NCBI RefSeq assembly: GCF_024139115.2
Contig: NW_026942880.1
Coordinates: 1 to 64,000 of the forward strand
Source of the DNA: Armigeres subalbatus
Taxonomy: Eukaryota; Arthropoda; Insecta; Diptera; Culicidae
Length of the DNA: 64,000 nucleotides
Direction of reading: 5' to 3'
In this document: positions 19,718 to 31,939 of the stretch, in pieces
How positions within the stretch are numbered: the first letter of the stretch is position 1
How the letters are laid out: every line of letters begins with the position of its first letter
Position numbers and translations under genes: made by a program
The notes under the pieces: model-generated
Databases searched by the model: none
Told to the model about the DNA's origin: nothing
The model's input: only the letters and a program-made list of their open reading frames with translations

Positions 19718-20429
19718 GGGGAAGTGGGGGTAACACGCCCATAGGGGTTAAAACGCGCCACCCCTGAATAAGGTTAAATATCCCCATTGTGATTATTTTA
19801 AATAGTCTATACGATGAATCAATGAAAATATTGCCATTGGATACATATATTTCATGATTTTTCTCTAGTTACACATGAAAAACTCGAAAAATGATTTTGC
19901 GTGTTTTGATGCAATTCTAGCTCGGTGAAATTTAGTCTTTCTATCGCTGTTATTCATTGGTAAATTGAAAATTGAGCCATGAGCCATGCTGCTTACTCGT
20001 GTTCTTTATGTTCCACACGAAATCGTCGTCAAAATTGGTCTCAAAACGATTTGATGGGCCTTCAAACTTCTGAGGTCGGTGTGGGGCAGTACGCCCATGC
20101 TCATTTCGTATGACCGAAACAGCTGAAACATTCGGTTAATTGCCTTAATGTAGGCAATTAAAATGAAAATCAGTACGATAAGCACATGCGCGTTTTAACC
20201 CAACCACTGGCGCATATCACCCCGCATAGTTTCAAACACAATATTTTTCGGGTGCTTTATAAAAATCAATATTCTGTGCAATAAAATGTACAATTAGATA
20301 TCTGTCATCGGTAGTCAGTCGCAGATATGCTGTTCTTTAGTATGCGCTGATGAAAACTGGCTGAAATGGTGGTTTTCATTGATAAAAATGGCATTTTCCT
20401 TAACGTGGGCGTCCTACCCCCAGTTCCCC
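19718..20429. mobile_element. TA-flanked non-autonomous DNA transposon with ~36-bp terminal inverted repeats
   Basis: The left end is TA|GGGGAAGTGGGGGTAACACG. The right end, complemented, is TA|GGGGAACTGGGGGTAGGACG. Both are followed by CCCA. The flanking TA dinucleotides (19716-19717 and 20430-20431) are consistent with a Tc1/mariner-type target. The interior (712 bp) has a second GGGG...CGCC pair but no transposase. It is similar in end style to the element at 28485-29440. Confidence 0.85.
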
Positions 20430-21613
20430 TATAGAACAAAAAATGTTTCCAGTTGGCAAACATTCGAGTGCTTCCCAGTTTGAAGTCAGAATCCAACTTA
20501 GGCTTCTGTCACCCAATCAATAAGATCATACAATTGGATCGAGTGTTGGAATGTGCATATTTTCATTTTGTGCGTTTATTATAAAGACTTGCAGCTCTGT
20601 TCGAACCAGTGATGGTTTCACTCGGTTCGATGAACGTTCATTTTGGAATTATTTCCGATTCAATCGGCGCAGAGCATGAGTGGCCCTGGTTCATTTTCTC
20701 TGTTGATAGCAGGTGTGATAGTAGTCGCTCTGAATGAATCCTGCCTATGAGCAAAGATACTCCGATCGCACGTATGTGGTAATTGCTGTCCGGGTGAATC
20801 GTATGATGGTTGAGTCAGAAGCGAAAATCGGCAGTTCATTCTCGTTTCTAGATTCGATCCAGCGTGCAGTCTCGTGGTGAGCGATTGGATCATGTTATGA
20901 AAAAGTGAGTCGACGCTCGCTTACATTGTTCGGCGGAAGAAAAGGGTAAGATTATTGCATCCATCGGCTTGGAAGCATACCTATTATGTAGATGAAGTGT
21001 ACACTGAAAATAATCTACACGCTCAAACATAATTTACAAACATGACACAATTATTTTCAGTATAATACAATAATTTATCCAAGTTCCAATAACTTTGAAC
21101 ATTGAAATATGTCCGTTTCATTGTTATTTACATTGAATTTGCGAGCTTTGTCATACAATCATTATTCTCGTGTATTCCATAACACATTAACGTGGAATTG
21201 TTATAGATTTCTACCATGTGAGATTCCAAGTGAATCGAACGTGTTTGGCATTTCGATTTCGTATCGATGTCGATCAGTTCGTCCGCAAAAGAAATCAAAC
21301 CAAATTTGCAGTTGTTGTTCCACAGTATCATCTTATCGGTTCGTGAATTCATTTTATTGTAAGTATTAAACATTCAGATATCATTGGACAAACAATTCAA
21401 TAATGAAGAATATCCCATTTATTTCAGAAGCTGGAATTCTATTCCCTGATGCGTTTTCGATAGCATTGTCGTTATGGAATCCCGCTTATTGAAACAGCGG
21501 AAAAACTTTTGTCGCTGATTTACACATTAGACCTAAAATTTCACTGATGGCTGACAATTAGAGTTACTTTTCTGGAGAACGTCAAATATGCTTGAATGAA
21601 GAAGAGTTAAGCC

Positions 21614-21700
21614 GTCAGTACGGCGACGGAAACGGCAGATTTAACTGTTAGCCCGTATACTTTCTATCAAATCTTGCCGTTTCCGTCGCCGTTCCGCGGA
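21614..21700. repeat. Short inverted repeat (GGCGACGGAAACGGCAGATTT)
   Basis: GGCGACGGAAACGGCA near 21621 is matched by TGCCGTTTCCGTCGCC near 21675, with about 35 bases between. It may be a small foldback remnant or a hairpin within the hAT-like unit. Confidence 0.6.
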
Positions 21701-22587
21701 TTTGCATTTGGGGATTCATTGTTAGATTCGTGATTCAATCGTTGTTTAGTTTAAAATCAAGGGGAGATCGGACCAAGTAATTCTTTCTTAATACACATTG
21801 CGTTTCAAAATATAACACATAACATAATATAACATGTCTGTCGTTAAATATAAAAACATACGACGAAATGAATGAAAACGTTAATAAAATGATAACTTTA
21901 ATATATTAAACACATGCATGGAAGTGTTTTATTTGTTATTAGAAATTCCCCCTTTCTAATTAAAATGGACTTCAAATCAACATGAACACAACAAAACATG
22001 AATTATTACATATGATAGTCAATTTCAATTAAATTCGGATTCATAACAATTGTAAATAATTTCTTAGTCCGAAAACGTCTGTTATCACATGCCATCCACG
22101 TTAAGTTAATTCGACAAGCATTACCAAAGTGGAGAAATGGTCCACGACACATTAACGTGTAAGACTTGTGGATAACCCATGGATTCAATATAGTGAAAAA
22201 TCATGTGTGTAACATGTGAATTCATGATTTGAAATTATTTCAGTGTACGTTGCTTGAATAGGATGCGAAATAAGGAAATGGATGAAACTGGGAACGTTTA
22301 CAGGTGCGTATTTCGCATTAATTTGACATAACATTAAGCAAATCCAAACATAGGCGTAATAGCACAGTTTGAACTAACCGCAATTTTGGAGATGAAAATT
22401 ACGCTTTTCAATTGTTCGATGTAACTGTAACTTGCGTAAGCACGCGCGCGGCGTGATACTTTTCAAAATCGTATGTTTTTTATCGTATATAAAATATTGA
22501 ATATTTATATGAAAGGTTTTCAAATAGGTTATTCCTAATTAAAATTTTGCTGATATGTCAACCGATTCGCGTTTGTGGAGCGTCGTG

Positions 22588-22750
22588 AGATCCATTAATA
22601 ACGTAACGCAAAAAATTGCCATTTTCAACCCCTCCCCCCTATGTCACTCTTTTTGTATGAAGCATCCAAAAATTGTGTATGGACTGTCACAACTTAGGTA
22701 CCCCCCCCCCCCTTCTGCCGTATAAACGTTACGTTATTTATGGATGTTCC
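22588..22750. mobile_element. MITE-like element with ATAACGTAACG ends and a C-run
   Basis: ATCCATTAATAACGTAACG at the left and CGTTACGTTATTTATGGAT at the right are complementary. The interior holds a C13-14 run near 22702-22715 and CCCCTCCCCCC near 22631. There is no coding sequence. It is likely to be a common mosquito short repeat. Confidence 0.75.
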
Positions 22751-22894
22751 TTAAAGTGTGCCGCGAGAATTAGAGAAAATCATGTCATGTATAAGTAAGT
22801 CCACATCATGCACCCAATGATGCTTTATGCGCTTTATGCGTACTATTTAAACCGGTTACGATATCTTCGAGCGTCAAATATAACAATTTTAGTA

Positions 22895-25232
22895 CAGGTT
22901 TACCTCGATTATATGGACTTCGATTATATGGACTTTTTACCTCGATTATATGGACATTTTTTTCGCTCAATTTTTTTTAGTGTTTTGGGGTTTTCAAAAG
23001 ATGTTGAATATTGTAAGTCATATTATACATTGATTGGGGCAAATAAAGGCCCGAAGGGCATGTTGTGATGTTATATATGGAGATGCACTCTGAGTCATAT
23101 GTTCGATTGACTTGATTGATTTACCATTTTCGCGTTGGAAAATTTCATTGTATATGATAAATATACAATTCTTTAATCTGCAACAGCCACGGCCACGTCC
23201 ACAAATAGGTGGTGAAAATAGTGCGTATTTTTGGTGACCTCTGCCATACGAAAACGTGAAGTGAATTATCCGACTGACAGTATGCGGAGCAAGTGATAAG
23301 ATGAGATTGTCATATTTAGCAGTAAGATCTTTGCTTCCAACCTTTTTCTGCTTTTGGTGCATGGAATTAAGTATAGAAGGACGGATGATGCATTAACATC
23401 CAGCAAATCGGACCCACTGAGTTTGATTTTTCAGGTATATCCACGAAACTGAAAGAGTTTATCTCAATATGTGATACATAAAATTCCAAATGGTTTCCAA
23501 ACCTGGCATTATTTCTTCTGGACGAACTTGATAATTATTTGAATGTAAAAAACTGAAAACTCTTCGAGCAGTCTTTATGTTTAAATAAATGTTGTCGAAT
23601 ATCCTGGTATTCACATTTGTTCAGCACGAGGCTTAAGGATTATACTGACGCTCAACGGTAAGAAAAAAAATGAATATTATTAGAATGTTCTTGTTAGCAG
23701 TTCTTAAATCAATTGCTGCTAAACCGCTCAGCAAAGCGTGATCCTGAAACGCTCATGCAATTTCGTTCATGCTGTGTAATGTGAGCGATGTGTTTTTCGT
23801 TATTGTTGTACAAAATACAACAGCGCGCGGTGGTGAAATTTTAAATGCAATCTCAAGTTTTGTCCGGGATTTTTATGAGGGCCCGCCACTGTGCGTCGTT
23901 TTGAATTTTAAAACCCGTTGCAAAATACAGCCCTGCTTTAATATACGAACATAGTCCAAAATAGCCATAAAAATGTATCCACTTAGCATGTGTAGGTGCA
24001 CTGTGCAATTGACCTTTCCCGTCAACAATTTTTATCCGCTCAATCGATTCTTCAATTTTTTGAGGACAACTTTCCCAAAGAACCCATACTTTTTGACGAA
24101 TCGTGCTGGTTTCCAAGCTTGACCTAACATTCGCCCGATTTTTAATTAAAATAAGGCCAATTTCAATTCTTCAAACGTGCGGCCGATTTTTTTTATTCTA
24201 AAATATGAGTTCTATGAAAAAGTTGAACTTAAATAAGTCAAAGAATTGACTGAGACAATAAAACGAGATACATTTTTTGGCGGGAAATGTCAATTCTCGG
24301 GTACTTATTCAAAAGGACGTATGTGATTTTGTAAACAAAGATTCAAACGTCAATTTGTCCAATCTGATAGCCCTCCCATGCAAACCGTCACCACAGACAG
24401 GTAGGGGAAGCCTTCGGCTACCTGTTGGTGTTGTTGGTTTGCATGGGAGTGCCATCAGATTGGACAAAAAGACGTTTGAATATTTGTTTACAAAATCTTA
24501 TACGTCCTTTTGAATAAGTACCCGAGAATTGGTTCTTGTAGAAATTACACTGATACGTGGATAAAGCCCTTTATTTACATTGATTTAAATTCTTTTTAAG
24601 AATATCAATCAAACGCAACTTGTTGCAAGGAGATCTTTTAAAGATTAGTGTCAGAAAAGTGAGACTTTCTACGCGATTTTTGCATAAACAAATGCATTTT
24701 GGCCATATCTTCTGAGCCCATAGTCCAATCCGGCCAATTTTAAGTAGGAGACAATAGGACAAAATTCTCCATCGGTTTCAATTTGCTGCGATCAAATCAA
24801 GAGAGGACAAGTGTAAGTTCTTCTATATAAAGCCAGTTTTTGAATCTAACATATACCTTTTTCGACCACTCAGTGTTTGCTTTGTTGCTGAAACAGGAAG
24901 GCACTGTAGTTAGAATTCGTGAATAAGTATATTAGTGTGCTCACATTCAGCTGGGCGGAGTCTTCATTACTAACGTAATCTTAGAAACTAGCGGCTGGAA
25001 AAAAAGGTTGCGTTCTTATAGAAAATCATAATCTACTGAGTTATCATAAAATGAACCCAAACATGCGGATTAGACTGTAAGGCAATATATGGATATTTTC
25101 TTTCAACTTTTAAGACTTATTTCATCGTGTAACACAAATTTCGAGAAAAAAAAATTTGCTTCGATTATATGGAAAATTCGATTATATGGACTTTTTTGCA
25201 TCGAAAAATTCCATATAATCGAGGTATACCTG
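22895..25232. mobile_element. pogo/Tigger-like DNA transposon, TA-flanked, no transposase recognised
   Basis: The left end is TA|CAGGTTTACCTCGATTATAT. The right end, complemented, is TA|CAGGTATACCTCGATTATAT. Both continue TGGA. CGATTATATGGA is then repeated twice more on the left in direct order, and twice more on the right. The plan (CAGG.ATACCTCG followed by subterminal copies of the same motif) is that of Tigger-type pogo elements. The 2338-bp interior contains no DDE or CENP-B-like frame that I can see. A minus frame at 23018-23362 has no family features. Confidence 0.85.
24291..24531. mobile_element. Foldback MITE with ~95-bp arms, nested in the pogo-like element
   Basis: The left arm runs CAATTCTCGGGTACTTATTC, then AAAGGACGTATGTGATTTTG, then GTCCAATCTGAT and CCATGCAAACC. 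The right arm is the complement, ending GAATAAGTACCCGAGAATTG. The loop includes CAGGTAGGGGAAGCCTTCGG, itself a hairpin. It has no coding capacity. Confidence 0.85.
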
Positions 25233-26724
25233 TAGAAACATCCCAAGTAACCAAAAGTTTCTTTAAGAGTACGTTTTTCGCTTAATCAGCTTCACTGAGT
25301 ACTCTTAAACTAATTTCTTCATAACTCGAGAATTAATCAAGCAAATAAAGCCAAATCTGGAATGTGGAGGTTTTGGAAGGGAAGATATGTTTCTGTGGTG
25401 ATTCAAAACCCCTCCCCCTTCTGGAAAGGGGGGCTCTTGTACAAATAAAATAGAAATTTCCGCATAACTTGAGAACTAATCAGAGAATAAATCAATTGTA
25501 GACGAAACGAAGCTTGTCGGGTCTGCTAGTAGTAATATAAAAATAAATGTTCATGGATATCGGCAACTGTTTTCTACAGATGCAAGAAAGGTGGATAATA
25601 TAGAAATTTGGTTGAACTTGCTGTTACTTTGAAAAGAAATTTATTTGAACAACGCTAGATTGTAAACGTCAATTAAATTTTACTGAATATCGAACGTGCA
25701 AAATCATTTTCTTGAAATAATATTGGTTTGTATGCCACAATCTTGGGCCATGTATTATCTGATAGGTTGAAGGAATTGTTTGCGGACGAATATTGCACGT
25801 CATTCCTATTCTTTGTACCCAGATTTCATGCATCAGCTAATATGAGACAAGCATAACGGTATCGTTCAGAAGTAGTGTCTTTTGAATGCCTTGCCTGGGT
25901 TTTGAATACATGTTGGCTCCTTTTCTTTTCAATACTGTTGAAGTAAATCTAAAATTAGATTCTAACCTAGTGAGTAGATTTCCAATTGATGATTGGAATT
26001 GCGAGAATGGAATATAAAACATCAATAACTTGTTTTATACCTCGGTAAGTCCTGGTGGCAGTAAAATTCAAACACCTCTTTCCATTTTTTTTAATTTGAG
26101 CTGAGATATACGGTAGTTTAAATTGTTTGCAATCATTCGTTTTTGGCAACACATTTGATATTTTCACGTTTTGAAACCAAACGGTTTTAAACTCATTAAT
26201 TTCCCCCAACACACCCGATGCGACCGTCACTGCCGCTGCGACTCTATCGCTGACTCGCTGAATCTTAACCCAAGTAATGCTGTATGGTTTTTATAACTAC
26301 AGATACATGTCTGGATTTGCCCCTAAAGTACATGAAACGCCACGTAGGTACTGTAAACGACGCCACGCACCTAACATTTTGCTGTCAATATATCCGATCT
26401 ATATGGGGAGATAACAAGTCTGATTGCAATCAAATGAGTGAATTCGGACTCACTCACTGAAAATTATCGAGCGGCGATTGAACTTGGGCGGATTCCTGTG
26501 CTGCTTCGATCAGCAGAGAGTGAATCAAGAACGGGATGAATCCGCTATTAAATCGACTATAGAATAAAATGAACATGCTTGAAGTCGGTCCCACTCAAAT
26601 TCATCAAATTGAGAGCGCGTGTGTTGATTCGCATACGACAGCTACAGAAAAGTGTGTGTCAAGTGGTGAGAGAATAAAAGCTTTTTGCCGATTCTCTCGG
26701 GAATCGACCATCACTGGTTCGAAC

Positions 26725-28480
26725 TTAATCTTTGTATTATGACACTTTTGGTCTACAAGCCTTACGAGAAATAAGTTTTCGTAAATAATTCCTCAGATAA
26801 AGGTGTTTTGTAATTTTAAATGAATTTTCATGCACATATTTGGGACATGCGAAAAAGTGCAATATTCAATCAAACTAACTGTTATTGTAGGGTGCTGTCA
26901 ATACGATACACCGCGCGGCTGTTGTAATGTTTCCAAAAGCGCATTTGCACAAGATTCCACGCGGCGTTTCCCATTTGAAAGGAACAACCGCACCCTAGGA
27001 AACGCCGCAATGTTATCTCCCCATAAGAATCGAGTATACGGGCAGCAAAAAGCGCGGTGCGTCGTTTCTTTTGGGGAGCGCCGCGTGTACTTTTGGGCAA
27101 ATGCGTTAATATTTATAATGCGAATAAATTTGTCGCTTGTAGAATTTATCTAATTTAATCGATAATAATGAATATTCACTTGTTGGGAATATTTGTGTTT
27201 TCACATGGCCGGGGTAACCCATTTTTCTACTCAAATTTTCGATTAGCAGATTTAATTGATAACAAATCGTATGGATATCCTACAACAAATATACATAAAA
27301 ATTGATATTGTATGATGTTCGTTTTATTTTTTGCGAACGAAGTACCACAAGTCAGCCAAAAGCCGCTTGGTGCGATTTGGCTAAGCCCCGACCACATGTC
27401 GTTGAATTACCAATACTTTTACTGTATTTCTTTCAAATTGATAAATTGATACATTCAAGGGGTAGACAAAATTCAGAAAAATATTCGCCCTGCCTTACGC
27501 CGTATGAATAAAAATTATTCCATTGTGTAATCAATGATATACTTAAAAGCTTTTAATGACAATTGATGGACTTGAAAATTAATTAAAAATGAAGATGGTA
27601 CAAATATGCAATTATGTACAAAGGCAATAAAGCAATTTTCAATATAATATAATATCATAATTATTATGATTTGCTTTTTTGCTAATTCCAAAAGACGAAT
27701 TCGAGAACGTTTTTGTGGTATGGTAGAAGCTGTGGGAGTTTTTCTCCATATAGTTGTTAAATCGATTGTTTAAATTCGAAATCATTTAAAAAATTTAAAA
27801 TCAAATTTTATTCCATCATAACATTTTCTATCACTTTGCGAATGTTTCCTGAAATTCCTGAAATTCATTCAATTTACAAGCAGACAACGCTAGAAACCTA
27901 CACCCCCCTATGCTGCTCAAGCACTTCGGCGCCAACAGCACTTTTTTCGTGGTTCTTGTGACGACCGCCAGACGTAAAAATGATCTACTACCTATGTGCT
28001 TTCTTGCCTCATATAGGTATTTACTTCTATCAGTGCTATAAATAGAACAGAAGCACGGCTTGCTGTACGCGCTGTACGGGCTGTGTACAATGCGATGCCT
28101 GATGCAAGCTGAAAACAAAGCTTGTGTTGCTGATGCTACGATGCGATGCCGACCGATGCGCAGTGGCGGAAACCCGTACAAAGAAAGATTCGTTTTTTTT
28201 CGCGAAGCTCACACATATTGTGAATGAGCTAATTCCTTAATTTGTTGATTGTAGCTTGTTAATTTAATTTTTGGTAACTTGGTGTTAAAAAGTTGATGCT
28301 GTAAAGCATCTCCTAAACAAATGTGTATGGGCAAATTAAATTCGTAAAAATTTTTTTTAGTCTGACATTTATATGGGGGCCCGCCACTGTGCGACGGCAC
28401 ATTGCCATTCCTTTTTTCACCCGCATTCGTACGGGAGAGCGTTGAACAAAGCACGATGCATTTTGAAATTGCTATACATG
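26725..28480. other. Non-coding sequence, no gene seen
   Basis: 26860-27110 is locally GC-richer, with paired CGGCGTTTCC/GGAAACGCCG. GGGGCCCGCCACTGTGCG at 28374-28391 has a partner, AGGGCCCGCCACTGTGCG at 23878-23895, so a dispersed repeat edge is present. The 107-116-codon frames here lack recognisable domains. Confidence 0.4.
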
Positions 28481-28484
28481 AGTA

Positions 28485-29440
28485 GGGGTAGTAGGGGCAA
28501 TATGAACATACGGGGCAATATGAGCCACCCTCATTTTGAGCTTATTGACAAGTTTTATCATGTAAAAGTTATATGATCTTTAAGAGGATGCTACACATAT
28601 GCATCAACGTGAAAACCGCATTAAAATTCAATTCAAACATGAAAATACACTTGAAAATGTAAATTTTCGCTGCATAGGCAAAATTATTATAAGATTTGAA
28701 GTTTATAAATAAGGTTTTGACACAAAACTGATTAAAATACAGGTAAAAAATACACCACAATCAAAAGATATATTAAAATCGAATATTGTGCACACATGTT
28801 TGTATTGATACAAATCTGAATTTATCATAAAACTTTTTTTTCCAAAACCAGTCTCTATGGGGTAATATGGGCATACCTGCACAGAGCAAGATATCAGGCC
28901 TTAAAATACGAACAAGTTCAAATTTCAGTAGTCAAATACAAGAATATTATCATATATGTAAGATTAATTACGGAAAAATTACAACAGCGCATTACTGCGA
29001 TTGAAACAGAAAAAAGGACCATTGGCCAATTGAAATGTGGCTGTTCCAACGGTGAAGAGTGGCAAATCGGTTCAGTCCGCTCCCGCTGTCGTGCGTTTTT
29101 TTTTTATTTTATTTGGTATGGAATACTTTAAACTGTTATAGAAATATCATATTCTTCCATATTACGTTACTTTTTTCGCCTAAATAAACGTTTTGGATGG
29201 GTGGCCCATACTGCCCCAAATGGTGGCATATTGCCCCGTATAGTCGAGAACACACATTGAAATCAATACATTTTCGAAAATGCATTCCAACAATTTCCAA
29301 ACGCATTTTTCATCATTCATCGACGTAATATGAAAGGTAACACTCCATAATATAAGTCAACTCCATTTGAACGATGATTTGATCTTTTCGACGCTTTTTG
29401 GAACGATTTTCTTAGGTGGCCCATATTGCCCTGATCACCC
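28485..29440. mobile_element. TA-flanked non-autonomous element, GGGCAATATG-type ends
   Basis: The left end is TA|GGGGTAGTAGGGGCAATATG. The right end, complemented, is TA|GGGTGATCAGGGCAATATGG, then GCCACC. TA is at 28483-28484 and 29441-29442. Further GGCAATATG-type copies lie inside (28511, 28858, 29203-29240). No transposase frame was seen in 956 bp. Confidence 0.75.
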
Positions 29441-29449
29441 TATGTGATA

Positions 29450-30180
29450 TAGAGTATTTGTGTTTTTCTTAGCGCATGACTTAGCGCATTAGCAATAAGA
29501 CATGAGAAAAGTTATGTATGACGTTTAACATATAGGAGAGGGTTTTCAATTACTGAACGGATATCGGATAACGGATATTTGTAATTTCCATAGGGCACCC
29601 GTACCTTGAGTGTAGGTAGTGGGTTCTTATTATATATTTCCCATTATTATACACATATGTTTCCTTTCGTTGCGGTATACCGTAATTATGCCATCACGCA
29701 CATATAATTTTTCATAACAAAATTGACTTCCTCACATCAATGGTGAAGCAACTTTTACGAAGCTATTTTGAAAAATTGGTTAGGTGAAATAAATCTTATT
29801 TTAAAATCAATATTTTATTTATTGGTTAATGTAATGAAACTGTTTATTTTCAATCACGAAACGTGCACTTCGAGAATAGTTGGTAAATCCAAACCACTAT
29901 TCACTTGGATCGCAGTGCAATTTGCACCAGTTCTGATCAATCACGGAGTAGCAACCATTGATATGTACAGTCAGTCTAAGCTAAGCTAAGCTAAGCTGAA
30001 AATGTATAGTTTCAATCAACAAACGATAAAACAAATATTTTCTTTTCTCAATTCATTAATATTTCCAGTATAGGAACATTTACCCTAGCAGGATAAACTC
30101 TAATGCTATATAGAGGCAATAAACATATCGCCAATTCGATGATTTATATTTGCATGTATCTTCTCACAAGTTAAGAGTAT
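29450..30180. other. Non-coding sequence with a short GCTAA tandem
   Basis: AAGCTAAGCTAAGCTAAGCTG occurs at about 29977-29997 (four GCTAA-type units). The rest has no gene-like features. The 73-codon frame at 29768-29989 has no family match that I know. Confidence 0.4.
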
Positions 30181-30183
30181 TGA

Positions 30184-30578
30184 TGGTGCTGTGGTATAGT
30201 ATGCGTTTCCCACCCCAGAGATCACGAGTTCGAATCCGAGGTAGGGCGTTTTGCTTTTTTTAAGCACTTGAAAACAGTTTTTTCGCCGTAACTTCGGAAC
30301 GCAATGTCCGATGGATCTAATTTTCAATAGCAAACAATGGGATTGAATTCTACGTCGAATGGAACTTGTTGCGACCAAATTGGATAATGCTAAGTACCAA
30401 AAAGTGTGTCTCACATTTTGTACACACACACACACACATACATACACATACAGACATCACCTCAATTCGTCGAACTGAGTCGATTGGTATATAACACTAT
30501 GGGTCCCCGGGCCTTCTATCAAAAGTTCGGTTTTGGAGTGATCCTATAGCCTTTACGTATACTTTGTATACGAGAAAG
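30184..30578 (+). mobile_element. tRNA-related SINE, second family
   Basis: The head has GCTGTGGTATAGTATGCG (A-box-like) and GAGTTCGAATCC at about 30227-30238 (B box). The body includes GATCTAATTTTCAATAGCAA, a (CA)n stretch at 30421-30440 and GACTGAGTCGATTGGTATATAAC-type sequence, and it ends GTATACGAGAAAGGC. The body recurs, inverted, at 33826-34730 and in part at 54183-54290. The cloverleaf is not complete, so this is a SINE and not a tRNA. Confidence 0.72.
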
Positions 30579-30584
30579 GCAAAA

Positions 30585-30732
30585 ATATGCCAAATGACCC
30601 TCACTTTCGTCTCAGCTCAAAATTATGCCAAATGGCCTTCATGCCAAATGACCTCACGCCAAATAGCGTTATGCCAAATGACATTATGCTAAACGGCGTT
30701 ATGTCATAAGACTTTATGCCAAATGACCCAGA
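30585..30732. repeat. ATGCCAAATGAC degenerate array
   Basis: Seven or so copies of ATGCCAAATG(A/G)C at 15-25-base spacing. It is related in style to the TTTGGCCGAA arrays. Confidence 0.6.
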
Positions 30733-30821
30733 CCCTATCCTTAAAGCAGAACTCGTCAGAACTAAGTCCTAACTCACACACTATTTTTTTTCTAACAAGT
30801 TTTGCGGAATATTAATAACAA

Positions 30822-31072
30822 TAGCTTAGCGTTCATTCAGCACTTCCACAATTATTACCTGCGAGGTTTCTAAGCCAAGTTGCCTTTTTTTTTGCATTCG
30901 TTTTGCATTAACCTGAGATTAACACGTTGAAAATTGTATGCCCCAAAACGTCGAGAAAATTTAAATCGATAAAATTCCTAGACCAGGCCCGAAGTTGAAC
31001 CCAGCCACTTTCAGCATAGTCTTGCTTGGCAGCCACGCATTTCTCGCACGGCTATGGAATGCCTCCCATAAT
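30822..31072 (-). mobile_element. Degraded copy of the (AAG)n-tailed SINE
   Basis: It aligns with 825-1050: CTTAGCGTTCATTCAGCACTT, CTGCGAGGTTTCTAAGCCAAG, AACCCAGCCAC, TTTCAGCATAGTCTTGCTTG and GCACGGCTATGGA. Many substitutions, loss of the 3' tail and a T9-10 run show that it is old. Confidence 0.75.
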
Positions 31073-31254
31073 ATGTAGAAGTAGTTTTCAAAATAATGAA
31101 ATATTTGTAAGGGTCAATTTACAAATATTTCATTATATCTCACGACGATTAGAAATTTTTCCGACGTTTTCGAACATAAAAGTTTCAACGTGTTAATACA
31201 ATGAAGGGATCATCTCTTTACTTTCTTACGGATAGATGTTTCCATGAATAATCC

Positions 31255-31612
31255 TTTATTTATCACTTTCGCCTTATACCGAGAAATATAGAAGGCATTA
31301 CCCCTCTCTTTCGCGTTGTACCGGGCAGACGCGTTCTTTTAAAGAAGGCGTTATCAACTCCTTTCGCCTTATACCGGGCAGACACATTGATATAAAGAAA
31401 GCATTATCTTTCCCCTTTGCTTTATAGCGGGCCGATACGTTAATTCATAGAAGGACTACCCCTTTTTTTATACCAAGCAAACGTGTCCTTTTCTAGAAGG
31501 TATTTTTTCTTCACTTTGCCTTATACCGACCAGATGCGTTTATTCAAAGAATGCTACTCTTTTTGTCTCATACCGAGCAAGCTGTCCATTTTAAGAAGGC
31601 ATTACATTACAT
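31255..31612 (-). repeat. Degenerate 50-60-bp satellite, about six units, inverted relative to 16495-16815
   Basis: Units have the core CGCCTTATACCGGGCAGACG, then TTAAAGAAGGC. Starts are visible near 31265, 31316, 31370, 31425, 31490 and 31555. Complemented, this gives CGTCTGCCCGGTATAAGGCG, which matches the unit at 16.5 kb. Confidence 0.75.
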
Positions 31613-31619
31613 GTTTAGC

Positions 31620-31925
31620 CAAACCTGATTTGGCATTCGGTATGGCCGAATGACATATTTGACTTGATAGTGTGCTCGGCCAAATAATATTCATTCGTTA
31701 TTCAAGTCATTCGGCGGAAAACCATTAGTTCAAAAGCCATTTGGCCGAATTGAACGTTTGACCGAAACGGTTATTGGATAGGGAATGGTTTGGCCTACAA
31801 TTTCATTTGGCCGAAAAAGGCATACGGCCGAGAGGAAAACCAGCCGAAAATTTATGGCTGAATATGTATTTAGGCCAAAAACTCCGTTTGGCCGAAAATG
31901 TTTTTTTTTTCTTCCAAAAAAACAT
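31620..31925. repeat. TTTGGCCGAA-type degenerate array
   Basis: CATTTGGCCGAA, GGTATGGCCGAATG and GGCCGAAAAGG variants recur on both strands. It lies directly beside the inverted satellite, as at the 16-kb locus. Confidence 0.7.
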
Positions 31926-31939
31926 TTCGTTCAAATGAC

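Larger units (their letters stand above)
20607..26716. mobile_element. hAT-like 6.1-kb element with 8-bp target duplications, no transposase recognised
   Basis: CAGTGATGGT at 20607-20616 is matched by its complement ACCATCACTG at 26707-26716. GTTCGAAC stands directly outside each end (20599-20606 and 26717-26724). An 8-bp duplication with CAGTG-type termini is the hAT signature. Because GTTCGAAC is palindromic, it could instead be part of an 18-bp inverted repeat. The interior is largely other elements (22588-22750, 22895-25232, 24291-24531). The few short frames left show no hAT dimerisation domain or zinc finger, so the element is non-autonomous or gutted. Confidence 0.72.

Noticed and set aside
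23018..23362. Transposase of the pogo-like element
   Set aside because: No helix-turn-helix, CENP-B or DDE motif; too short.
30184..30240. tRNA gene
   Set aside because: No acceptor-stem pairing, and the sequence continues into a dispersed repeat body.
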